A DNA stretch of 12,595 nt. Source: Bacteroidales bacterium GP4. Its GTDB lineage: Bacteria; Bacteroidota; Bacteroidia; Bacteroidales; Muribaculaceae. Made by a program: the position numbers and the translations under genes. Location: contig DAAL01000047.1 of assembly GCA_001701065.1 (NCBI GenBank), positions 1 to 12,595 on the forward strand. The letters are read 5' to 3'. The notes under the pieces were generated by a model. That model saw only the letters and a list, made by a program, of their open reading frames with translations, did not search any database and was not told the origin of the DNA. Below, one piece after another: positions 1 to 6,511 of this stretch (positions are counted from its first letter, which is position 1; each line of letters opens with the position of its first letter).

Positions 1-854
1 AACAGGCGTGACGATACACGGCTCAGCACATAAGATCCGAGCAGACAACCGCCGGTACGGAATATAAAATACAGGCTGGTGGCGAAAGCAGCCTCGTCGA
101 TAGTCATGCCGAGACGGTCAATAAGAATCTTCGGGGCGGTGGTGTTGGTGCCAACATCGATTCCCACATGGCACATGATGCCGAGGAACGAAAGCAGGAT
201 GAACGGGCGACCTAACAGCGCGATGCACTCTTTGAATCCGGAAGCCTTGTCAGGTTTCTCCTCACTGATGGGAGTAGCCCCAAGCATGGCGATAGAGAAC
301 ATCGACACTACAGCATACACCGGGAAAAGCACTCGCCATCCAAGCCCGAAGGTGGGTATCGCCGCAGTCGCGCCCCACATCACTATGTACGGAGCGAGAA
401 ACGAGGCTATCGCTTTGACAAATTGCCCGAATGTAAGCGTACTTGCAAGGCGGTCTCCCTTGATAAGATTCGACACGAGAGGATTAAGCGAGGTCTGCAT
501 CAGCGCATTGCCTATTCCAAGCAGCGAGAATGCCACGAGCATCACATTGAATCCGTCGCCGAAAACGGGTATGATAAGCGACAGCAGTGTCACCACAAGA
601 CTCAGCATCACAGTGTTTTTGCGCCCTATGCGGTTCATGAGCAGTCCGGTGGGCACCGAGAAAATCAAGAACCAGAAGAATACCAGCGACGGGAAGATAT
701 TAGCCTGCGAGTCAGTCAGGTTCAGGTCGGCTTTGACATAGTTGGACGCGATTCCCACTAAGTCCACAAAGCCCATCACAAAGAAGCATAGCATCACCGG
801 GACAAGCTGCACTATGGCACTGCGTCCCTTGACAGTAATAGTTGTATCGGTCAT
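1..854 (-). CDS. MFS sugar permease, FHS (FucP-like) type, 3'-truncated by window edge
   Basis: Reading the minus strand from the ATG at 854 gives 284 uninterrupted codons with no stop before base 1, so this is the N-terminal part of a longer gene. It starts MTDTTITVKGRSAI and shows about eight hydrophobic segments: residues ~14-34, 46-70, 80-98, 101-128, 141-161, 172-192, 217-240 and 256-276. A short basic loop NRIGRKN (74-80) after the second segment is the conserved major-facilitator loop, and an NP pair (124-125) sits in segment 4. Hydrophobic spacing and the GFVDLVG and GNALMQTSLNPL stretches resemble the fucose/glucose-galactose (FHS) group. Such proteins import a monosaccharide with protons across the inner membrane. 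It lies 7 bp behind the GH32 gene on the same strand with no promoter between, so it is very likely co-transcribed. A fructose importer like BT1758 is the natural inference, but substrate cannot be read from sequence. About four helices are expected beyond the left edge. Confidence 0.9.
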   Translation of the reverse strand, partial: MTDTTITVKGRSAIVQLVPVMLCFFVMGFVDLVGIASNYVKADLNLTDSQANIFPSLVFFWFLIFSVPTGLLMNRIGRKNTVMLSLVVTLLSLIIPVFGDGFNVMLVAFSLLGIGNALMQTSLNPLVSNLIKGDRLASTLTFGQFVKAIASFLAPYIVMWGATAAIPTFGLGWRVLFPVYAVVSMFSIAMLGATPISEEKPDKASGFKECIALLGRPFILLSFLGIMCHVGIDVGTNTTAPKILIDRLGMTIDEAAFATSLYFIFRTGGCLLGSYVLSRVSSRL

Positions 855-861
855 GAATAGT

Positions 862-2685
862 TTATTTATTGGGGTTAAGAGAATAAACGGTGAGAGATTT
901 TACTTTGGCTTTCCCTGCCGGTGCTTCCACTGACAGAGTGGAGTAAGGGGTTGAAGGGAACACAAGATTGGTCATGGCAAATTTACCGTCGACATCGAAA
1001 GCCTCTATGCTTGAACGGTCCACAAAAATCCTTATATCGAATACCTTTGTGCCGTTATGGGCGGGAGCCACGGTCACAGCCGGAAAATGCTCGCTGAAGT
1101 CAGTAAGTCCGCTTCCAGTCCTGTCCATGGCGAAAGTGTCATCCTTAGCGTTCACGGTCATAACGAGTTTCTCCCCGGCACGGTTCCACAGTGTGATGTC
1201 GGCTTTGTCGGCTGAGTTCAACTCTATCGTGAGGTCTATTTCGCATATTCCGTCATTGGCTGTGGGCAACGCATAGCGTTTCGGAGTCTTACCAATGGTG
1301 GCTTTGCCGTATTTCTTGACGGTTCCGCGCACTGACTCCACTTCGGGCGACGGACGTGAAGCCACATAAAGCTCACCGTCAGGGGCACGGAACAACGACA
1401 CATCACGGGGCAAAGTATTGGCGCTTCGGAACTGCATGGTGGGGACATCGTTGGCGTACTGCCAGTTGCTCATCCACCCTATCACGGTGTGCCGTCCGTC
1501 AGGAGCGTTGCTGAACGACACTGTGGCGTAATGGTCCTTACCGTAGTCCATCCATTTTGTAACGTCGCTGCTGGTGTCGCAGGTGAACTTTGAGCCGTCA
1601 AAGTCGCCCACGAAATATTGTGTTCCGCTGCCGCCGAAAGGTCCGCCGGGATTGATGTTGCATATCAGCACCCATTTCTCCTCATCGGTTCCCTCCACAG
1701 GAAGCTTCATAAGGTCAGGGCATTCCCACACACCTTCCTGGCATCCGTAGCCTTTGCCGAATTTACTTTCAAGATTCCACTCCTTCAAGTCGGAAGAAGT
1801 GAATATCAGCATCTCGTGGTCCAGTGCGCTTGCCAACAGCAGAACCCACCTGTTATTCTTTTCGTCCCAGAACATATTCGGGTCACGGCTCTCGCGTTCG
1901 TACACTATGACAGGATTACCGGCATAGTTAGTGAACGTCGTGCCGTTATCGTTGCTATAAGCAAGGCTCTGAATCTGAATAGCGTCAGCCGATGTGTATA
2001 ATGACACTATGGCATCTTCGCCGAATCCGGCGGTATTCTCCTTGTCCACAACTGAGCTTCCGCTGAATATCATTCCCAGTCCGTTGGGTTCAAGCGGTGT
2101 GCCATGATGCTCCCAATTCACAAGGTCAGTCGACGAGGAATGCCCCCATGAAAGGTTTTCCCATTTCGAGCCGTAAGGGTTATACTGATAATACAGGTGC
2201 CATACTCCATCCTTATAGAACATGCCGTTGGGATCGTTCATCCATCCGTACAACGGTGTGTGATGGAATGCCGGACGGTACTTTTCCTTGTTGGAAACGT
2301 CGAAAGTATCGGACAGCTTCATTTCTCTGTTCCACACGGCATCCGATGCTTCCCTCAGGCTATGGCGGTCGTTATTACTGCGAATGTCCAGCACAAGGCT
2401 GTCGCTGGCGTAAGGCGTGATGTCCAGCGGCACATAATAGTCCACGCGGTTATTGGCGAGCATCACATTAATTTTCCGGGCACGTTCGCCGTTTTTAAGG
2501 ACGAATATCTCTGTTATAGGAGCTTTTTCCTCAATCGGGAGAAGAACGTAATGGGATTTGCCTTTGATCTTGGCGATTGTGGAGTTTGCCCCTTGATGGA
2601 GCAATTCAATCCCTGTCGATGCAAAGGAACTGACTGCGCAGGTCATTCCCAAGATGCACATTGATGTCTTAAGCATTCTTTTCAT
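862..2685 (-). CDS. GH32 fructan/fructoside hydrolase, periplasmic
   Basis: A 607-residue secreted glycoside hydrolase of family 32 (levanase/inulinase/invertase type), which releases fructose from fructans or sucrose-like sugars. A signal peptide spans residues 1 to ~22 and ends SFAS; the cysteine at 16 lacks a proper lipobox, so periplasmic rather than surface location is expected. Residues ~25-130 match the extra N-terminal beta domain (DUF4980 type) common in Bacteroidetes GH32. The five-bladed propeller follows: WMNDPNG at 148-154 with nucleophile Asp151, FSGS at 207-210, RDP at 267-269 (transition-state Asp268) and WECPD at 320-324 with acid/base Glu321. The C-terminal beta-sandwich contains FVDRSSIEAF (554-563). 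All catalytic residues are intact and the length is normal for the Bacteroides type. It is the first gene of an operon with the MFS permease. Family knowledge makes exo-action on short fructans likely; linkage preference (beta-2,1 or beta-2,6) is not decided by these motifs. Confidence 0.96.
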   Translation of the reverse strand: MKRMLKTSMCILGMTCAVSSFASTGIELLHQGANSTIAKIKGKSHYVLLPIEEKAPITEIFVLKNGERARKINVMLANNRVDYYVPLDITPYASDSLVLDIRSNNDRHSLREASDAVWNREMKLSDTFDVSNKEKYRPAFHHTPLYGWMNDPNGMFYKDGVWHLYYQYNPYGSKWENLSWGHSSSTDLVNWEHHGTPLEPNGLGMIFSGSSVVDKENTAGFGEDAIVSLYTSADAIQIQSLAYSNDNGTTFTNYAGNPVIVYERESRDPNMFWDEKNNRWVLLLASALDHEMLIFTSSDLKEWNLESKFGKGYGCQEGVWECPDLMKLPVEGTDEEKWVLICNINPGGPFGGSGTQYFVGDFDGSKFTCDTSSDVTKWMDYGKDHYATVSFSNAPDGRHTVIGWMSNWQYANDVPTMQFRSANTLPRDVSLFRAPDGELYVASRPSPEVESVRGTVKKYGKATIGKTPKRYALPTANDGICEIDLTIELNSADKADITLWNRAGEKLVMTVNAKDDTFAMDRTGSGLTDFSEHFPAVTVAPAHNGTKVFDIRIFVDRSSIEAFDVDGKFAMTNLVFPSTPYSTLSVEAPAGKAKVKSLTVYSLNPNK

Positions 2686-2752
2686 GTCGTATTTTTTATT
2701 CGGTTAAATAAGCGGTTTGTTTAGTTGAGTCCGTTAGTTCCGGAACCCGACG

Positions 2753-2786
2753 CAAAGTTATGCTAATATACTGTATAATTTCCAAA
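2753..2786 (-). promoter_or_regulatory. Promoter of the GH32-MFS operon
   Basis: On the minus strand TAACTTTG (2760-2753) matches the Bacteroidetes -7 consensus TAnnTTTG exactly. A TTTG (2786-2783) lies 22 bp upstream as the -33 element, slightly longer than the usual spacing. The predicted leader is about 60 nt. Putative activator boxes begin 5 bp upstream of the -33 element. Confidence 0.65.
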
Positions 2787-2790
2787 GAAT

Positions 2791-2818
2791 TGTTTCATAT
2801 AGCATAAATCATGTTTCA
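2791..2818 (+). promoter_or_regulatory. Putative activator site upstream of GH32: TGTTTCA direct repeat, 21-bp period
   Basis: TGTTTCA occurs at 2791-2797 and again at 2812-2818, exactly 21 bp (two helical turns) apart, just upstream of the GH32 -33 element. A pair of the same heptamer at the same spacing precedes susC. Direct repeats about two turns apart are typical for AraC-family DNA-binding domains, which the neighbouring HTCS carries. Assignment to that regulator is inference. Confidence 0.45.
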
Positions 2819-2820
2819 CC

Positions 2821-2863
2821 GTAACAAATTTTGCACACAATGTAACATCCATTGCATCACAAC
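2821..2863 (+). repeat. 43-bp operator-like element, copy 1 (GH32 side)
   Basis: This 43-bp stretch matches 3412-3454 at 38 of 43 positions in the same orientation. It contains GTAACA at 2821-2826 and 2842-2847, a 21-bp spacing, each followed four bases later by TTGCA. The near edge lies 61 bp upstream of the GH32 -7 element. Homology to copy 2 extends a further ~10 bp upstream (TGTTTCAC here, TGTATCGC there) if a 2-bp indel is allowed. Confidence 0.6.
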
Positions 2864-2953
2864 TCCCCCCAATCCCACACATCACATCAATCACCAACCA
2901 ATTACATCACAAATAGTCATCGATCCATTGCCCTCTGTGATTTAAAGAAGCAC

Positions 2954-3043
2954 CCGATTTCTATTACATTTCGTATTCATATTACGATTCGTATTCATAT
3001 TACGATTCATGTTCAATAATCCGCCTATGTTCAAAATTAATGA
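2954..3043 (+). repeat. Degenerate 18-bp tandem repeat, five units
   Basis: Two units are identical: CGTATTCATATTACGATT at 2972-2989 and again at 2990-3007. The unit before them (2954-2971) matches at 12 of 18 positions. The next two (3008-3025, 3026-3043) keep a T(A/G)TTCA-type core in the same phase, as ATGTTCA. The period is 18 bp throughout. Confidence 0.7.
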
Positions 3044-3064
3044 ACAAGCCCATTTTTTTGAACA
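3010..3064. repeat. Symmetric four-box TGTTCA/TGAACA array
   Basis: TGTTCA lies at 3010-3015 and 3028-3033, and its reverse complement TGAACA at 3041-3046 and 3059-3064. Both pairs are spaced 18 bp and the whole is mirror-symmetric about 3037. Bases between the boxes are only partly conserved, which fits protein-binding half-sites better than an RNA hairpin. A further TGTTCA occurs at 3087-3092. It overlaps the last two units of the 18-bp array. Confidence 0.5.
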
Positions 3065-3411
3065 AAAAGTTTGGCAATTCAAAAAGTGTTCATCACTTTT
3101 ATAGCCTTCAAAAACGCTTTATTTGTATTTACATGAGACGTATATGAGACATCCAAATATAACAATCTGGTATTCAACCCAATTCTCTCCACATCCGATT
3201 ACACCCTCACAAATAATCGCCAATCCATTACATGAAATTACATGACCGATTCCCTCTCTTTTGAACTCTCATAATTATATCCAGCCAATCCATTACCGGC
3301 AAAAAATAAGAGAGCGTATCAAAATGAAGAAAACAGCCTCTACCTCATTCCATGATTGTGCTGTTGGATGAAAAAAATAATAAAGTTTTGCCAATTCTCG
3401 TGTATCGCAGT

Positions 3412-3454
3412 GTAACAAATTTTGTATAGAATGTAACATCCGTTGCATCATAAC
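3412..3454 (+). repeat. 43-bp operator-like element, copy 2 (HTCS side)
   Basis: Second copy of the element at 2821-2863, with five substitutions. GTAACA boxes lie at 3412-3417 and 3433-3438, again 21 bp apart. The near box ends 64 bp upstream of the putative HTCS -7 element, which suggests autoregulation if the HTCS binds it (inference). Confidence 0.6.
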
Positions 3455-3501
3455 ACGTTATTTAATAGGATTATATGGATGCAGATTTCAAAAAAAAGCA
3501 G

Positions 3502-3509
3502 TAAATTTG
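3502..3509 (+). promoter_or_regulatory. Putative -7 element of the HTCS gene
   Basis: TAAATTTG fits TAnnTTTG and would give a leader of about 40 nt before the ATG at 3557. I see no TTTG at the proper -33 distance, so this promoter is weak or activator-dependent, or the call is wrong. Confidence 0.45.
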
Positions 3510-3556
3510 CATTCGTAATAAGAACTGATTTAATCTAACCTGAATCAACCGCTATT

Positions 3557-6295
3557 ATGAAAGCAACCATTTCTTTATTATCACTCATTATTGCCGCCAT
3601 GCTATTGTGCTGCGGATGCTCGAAGAAAGAACAGTACCGTATAGGAGTATCGCAATGCAGCTATGATGACTGGCGGGAAAAACTTAATGATGAAATAAAC
3701 CGCGAACTGCTCACACACAACGAAGCCACTGCCGACATCGTTTCGGCTTACGATAACATAGGCAAGCAGATTGACGATATCCAACGGTTCATCGACGAGG
3801 ACTACGACATAATCATCGCTTCTCCCATCGAAGCGGAAGCGCTTACACCTATTATAAAAGAAGCGGCGGAGAAAGGCATTCCCACCATCATTTTCGACCG
3901 AAACATCAATGAAAAATGCTATACCGCCTATCTTGGAGCCGACAATGCCCTATTGGGAAAGAACGTGGGCGATTATCTGGCGGCAAGAATGAGCGGCGAA
4001 GGAAAGATTATCGAAATAAAGGGACTGCTCGGATCGACTCCGGCGGTGGAACGGCACGAAGGATTCATGAAGTCACTGGAAAAGCATCCGGGATTGTCGT
4101 TGATTGCAACCGCCGACGGCGACTGGACCTCTGAGAGAGCATCGGTTCTGGCTGATTCCCTGTTAAAGATATATCCCGATGCCGATGCTATATTCGCCCA
4201 AAACGACCGAATGGCTATAGCCGCAAGGGAAGCGGCTGACCGATTGGGGATTAAGGATATAACCATAGTGGGAATAGACGCAGTGGCTAACGTGGGAATC
4301 AAGGCGGTAGCTGACGGCGTGATTGATGCCACGTTCCTTTATCCCACCGGAGGGAAAGAACTGATAGAGACAGCTTTAAAGATTCTGAAAAACAAGCCTT
4401 ACCAAGACAATATAATCCTGTCATCGGCTATGCCGGTGGACTCCACCAATGCCGAGATACTGCAACTCCTGTCAGGCTCATTGCAGAATGAAGCCGATAA
4501 AGTGACATTCCTTAAGGATAGAGTGGACGAATACACCAATAAGCATATCGAACAGACCATGCTGCTCTATGCCATCATTGCGGTGCTTATACTTTCGGCT
4601 GGAATTATATTTATGCTGCTGAGGGTATTCTGGATAAGGAAACGCCACCAACGGCTCCTCAGCCGGCAAAACGAACAACTCACGCAGCAACCTGACGAAC
4701 TGGTGAGTCTCAACCATCAGCTTAAAGAAGCCACACAAGCCAAGCTGGTGTTCTTCACCAATGTTTCCCATGACCTGAGAACGCCTCTGACGCTGATAGC
4801 TGAACCAATATCGCAACTGAAGGACGCTTCAAACCTCACTCCGGAGCAGAAAGTGTACATGAAGCTTGCCGATAAGAACGTAAAGATACTAATGCGCCTT
4901 ATCAATCAGATTCTCGATTTCCGAAAATACGAGAACGGAAAACTGAAACTGGACCTGACCGAAGTGAACATATGCGACAGCATCCTTGAATGGAGCGATG
5001 CTTTTAAACCATTGGCGTTGAAAAACCACGTTCATTTCAATGTGGAGCTAAACTTGCCGCATGATACCCACATGGCTATCGACACTGAGAAAATGGAGCG
5101 CATCTTCTTCAATCTCATGTCAAATGCGTTCAAAAACACTCCTTCCAACGGAAAAATCACGGCGACAGCCACCATTGTCGATGAAAATCTGGTAATGACC
5201 ATCAGCGACACCGGCAAAGGAATGTCAGAAAAGGACATATCACGCATCTTTGAACGCTTTTACCAAGCCGACAAAGTGCGTCCCGGCGGCTCAGGCATAG
5301 GGCTTGCGCTTGCCAAAGCGTTTACCAATCTCCATAACGGGGATATAACCGTGAAAAGCGCACTTGGCGAAGGCACAGTGTTCACTGTCACAGTGCCCAT
5401 CATGCACATAAGCGAAAATGTCATGACATGCGACCCAATCATAAGCGGTGACGCAGTGACTGAAGAGCTTGGCGAGGTAAACGACGACGCGCCTGTGACG
5501 GAAGAGGGCAAACCCTATGTGCTCGTTATTGACGACACAACCGACATACGCACCCTTGTGAAGAATCTGCTTGGAACCGAATACACTGTGATTGAGGCTT
5601 CCAACGGAAAACAAGGCATAAAATTAGCGTCAAAGTATATCCCTGACCTGATAATATGCGATGTCATGATGCCGGGAATGAACGGTATGGAATGCTGCAG
5701 CCTGCTGAAAAAGGAGACAACCACTTCGCACATACCCATCTTGATGCTGACCGCCTGTTCGCTTGACGAACAACGCATCGAAGGCTATGAAAACGGTGCT
5801 GACGGGTATCTTGCCAAGCCGTTCAACTCACAGATGCTTGCCGCAAGATGCAAGTCGCTGATAGACAATCGCAAGCGCATAACTTCACTGACCCGCTCCG
5901 ACAATAAAGTCAATAAGCCCGCAAAAAGCTCCGCCCAACCTAAAGCCATGGACATAGACAATGAATTCTACACACGGTTTGAGGAAATAGTGGAGTCCGA
6001 AATTTCCAATTCCGAATTGAGCATTGAGGAGATAGGCTCACGATTAGGACTGAGCCGCGTCCAGTTCTACCGCAAGATTAAAGCGCTCACCAATTACTCG
6101 CCAAATGAACTTCTGCGAATAATCCGACTCAAAAAAGCTTATCAACTTCTCACATCCACTGAAAGCACCGTTGCCGAAGTGGGCTACAAAGTGGGATTTG
6201 CCTCGCCGTCCTATTTCTCCAAATGCTTCAAGGAGTATTACGGCGAACTACCGGCTGAGGTCCAGAACCGCACATCGAAAATATCGTATAAATAA
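3557..6295 (+). CDS. Hybrid two-component system (HTCS) regulator with periplasmic sugar-binding sensor
   Basis: A 912-residue one-protein two-component system. Domains in order: signal peptide with a lipobox-like LCCGC (possible lipidation at Cys21); a type I periplasmic-binding-protein sensor at ~27-310, with FDRN (113-116), NDR (216-218) and GID (239-241) in ligand-pocket positions of the ribose-binding family; one membrane segment at ~335-358; a short coiled coil; histidine kinase with SHDLRTP (phospho-acceptor His405), N-box Asn519/Asn523, DTGKGM (551-556) and GGSGIGL (577-583); receiver with acidic Asp659-Asp660, phospho-acceptor Asp702, Thr732 and Lys754; and an AraC-type double helix-turn-helix at ~820-905. 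All key residues are intact. This architecture, not the beta-propeller type, matches BT1754, known to sense fructose. With GH32 adjacent, fructose sensing and activation of both flanking operons is the best inference. No clear terminator follows; an 11-bp repeat CCTTATATCTG (6301-6311, 6318-6328) is present. Confidence 0.95.
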   Translation: MKATISLLSLIIAAMLLCCGCSKKEQYRIGVSQCSYDDWREKLNDEINRELLTHNEATADIVSAYDNIGKQIDDIQRFIDEDYDIIIASPIEAEALTPIIKEAAEKGIPTIIFDRNINEKCYTAYLGADNALLGKNVGDYLAARMSGEGKIIEIKGLLGSTPAVERHEGFMKSLEKHPGLSLIATADGDWTSERASVLADSLLKIYPDADAIFAQNDRMAIAAREAADRLGIKDITIVGIDAVANVGIKAVADGVIDATFLYPTGGKELIETALKILKNKPYQDNIILSSAMPVDSTNAEILQLLSGSLQNEADKVTFLKDRVDEYTNKHIEQTMLLYAIIAVLILSAGIIFMLLRVFWIRKRHQRLLSRQNEQLTQQPDELVSLNHQLKEATQAKLVFFTNVSHDLRTPLTLIAEPISQLKDASNLTPEQKVYMKLADKNVKILMRLINQILDFRKYENGKLKLDLTEVNICDSILEWSDAFKPLALKNHVHFNVELNLPHDTHMAIDTEKMERIFFNLMSNAFKNTPSNGKITATATIVDENLVMTISDTGKGMSEKDISRIFERFYQADKVRPGGSGIGLALAKAFTNLHNGDITVKSALGEGTVFTVTVPIMHISENVMTCDPIISGDAVTEELGEVNDDAPVTEEGKPYVLVIDDTTDIRTLVKNLLGTEYTVIEASNGKQGIKLASKYIPDLIICDVMMPGMNGMECCSLLKKETTTSHIPILMLTACSLDEQRIEGYENGADGYLAKPFNSQMLAARCKSLIDNRKRITSLTRSDNKVNKPAKSSAQPKAMDIDNEFYTRFEEIVESEISNSELSIEEIGSRLGLSRVQFYRKIKALTNYSPNELLRIIRLKKAYQLLTSTESTVAEVGYKVGFASPSYFSKCFKEYYGELPAEVQNRTSKISYK

Positions 6296-6371
6296 ACATG
6301 CCTTATATCTGCTGAATCCTTATATCTGACACAAATGGTTGCATGAGCCGCAGTTAGACGTTTGCAACAAA

Positions 6372-6399
6372 TGTTTCATAGTGTAATGCTATTGTTTCA
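6372..6399 (+). promoter_or_regulatory. Putative activator site upstream of susC: TGTTTCAT direct repeat, 21-bp period
   Basis: TGTTTCAT at 6372-6379 and 6393-6400 repeats at exactly 21 bp, the same heptamer and spacing as upstream of GH32. Just before it, GCAACAAAT (6364-6372) resembles the GTAACAAAT that opens the 43-bp elements, and TTGCATCC follows at 6412. The second core ends 60 bp before the susC -7 element. It is a likely HTCS operator, by inference from position and sharing. Confidence 0.5.
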
Positions 6400-6458
6400 T
6401 TGTTATTTTTATTGCATCCAAAGAAACACTCCTTTTATAAAAGCATTATCGTTCACCG

Positions 6459-6466
6459 TAACTTTG
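6459..6466 (+). promoter_or_regulatory. -7 element of the susCD promoter
   Basis: TAACTTTG is an exact match to the Bacteroidetes -7 consensus and identical to the GH32 element. It gives a leader of ~40 nt before the ATG at 6512. No TTTG stands at the -33 position (TTTT at 6433-6436 instead), as expected for an activator-dependent promoter. The rest of the 216-bp gap between HTCS and susC holds no gene. Confidence 0.65.
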
Positions 6467-6511
6467 TACCGCAAACCTAACTAAGCAATCATTAACATTA
6501 AACGTAATAAC

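Larger units (their letters stand above)
2686..3556. other. 871-bp divergent intergenic regulatory region
   Basis: No credible gene lies between the divergent GH32 and HTCS genes. The stretch is AT-rich and full of short repeats: the two copies of a 43-bp element near its ends, the 18-bp tandem array, the TGTTCA/TGAACA dyad, and a 12-bp repeat CCAATCCATTAC at 3220-3231 and 3285-3296. The only ATG-led frame I noticed near a gene start is a 15-codon one at 3324 with no supporting features. I saw no tRNA or recognisable riboswitch. For a simple divergent pair this is long, and its repeats suggest multiple protein-binding sites. Confidence 0.7.

Noticed and set aside
79..741. 220-codon plus-strand open frame
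   Set aside because: It lies antisense to the MFS permease, whose minus-strand translation is rich in membrane segments and family motifs; the plus frame has no signal peptide, domain or start context.
2954..3043. CRISPR array
   Set aside because: The 18-bp units are directly adjacent with no unique spacers and there are no cas genes.
3324..3371. Possible small peptide gene beginning MKKTASTS
   Set aside because: Only 15 codons, no ribosome-binding or promoter evidence and no hydrophobic segment; such a frame is expected by chance.
2686..3556. Mobile element or IS remnant in the long intergenic gap
   Set aside because: No transposase fragment, terminal inverted repeats or target duplication was seen; the repeats are short and resemble binding sites or slippage products.
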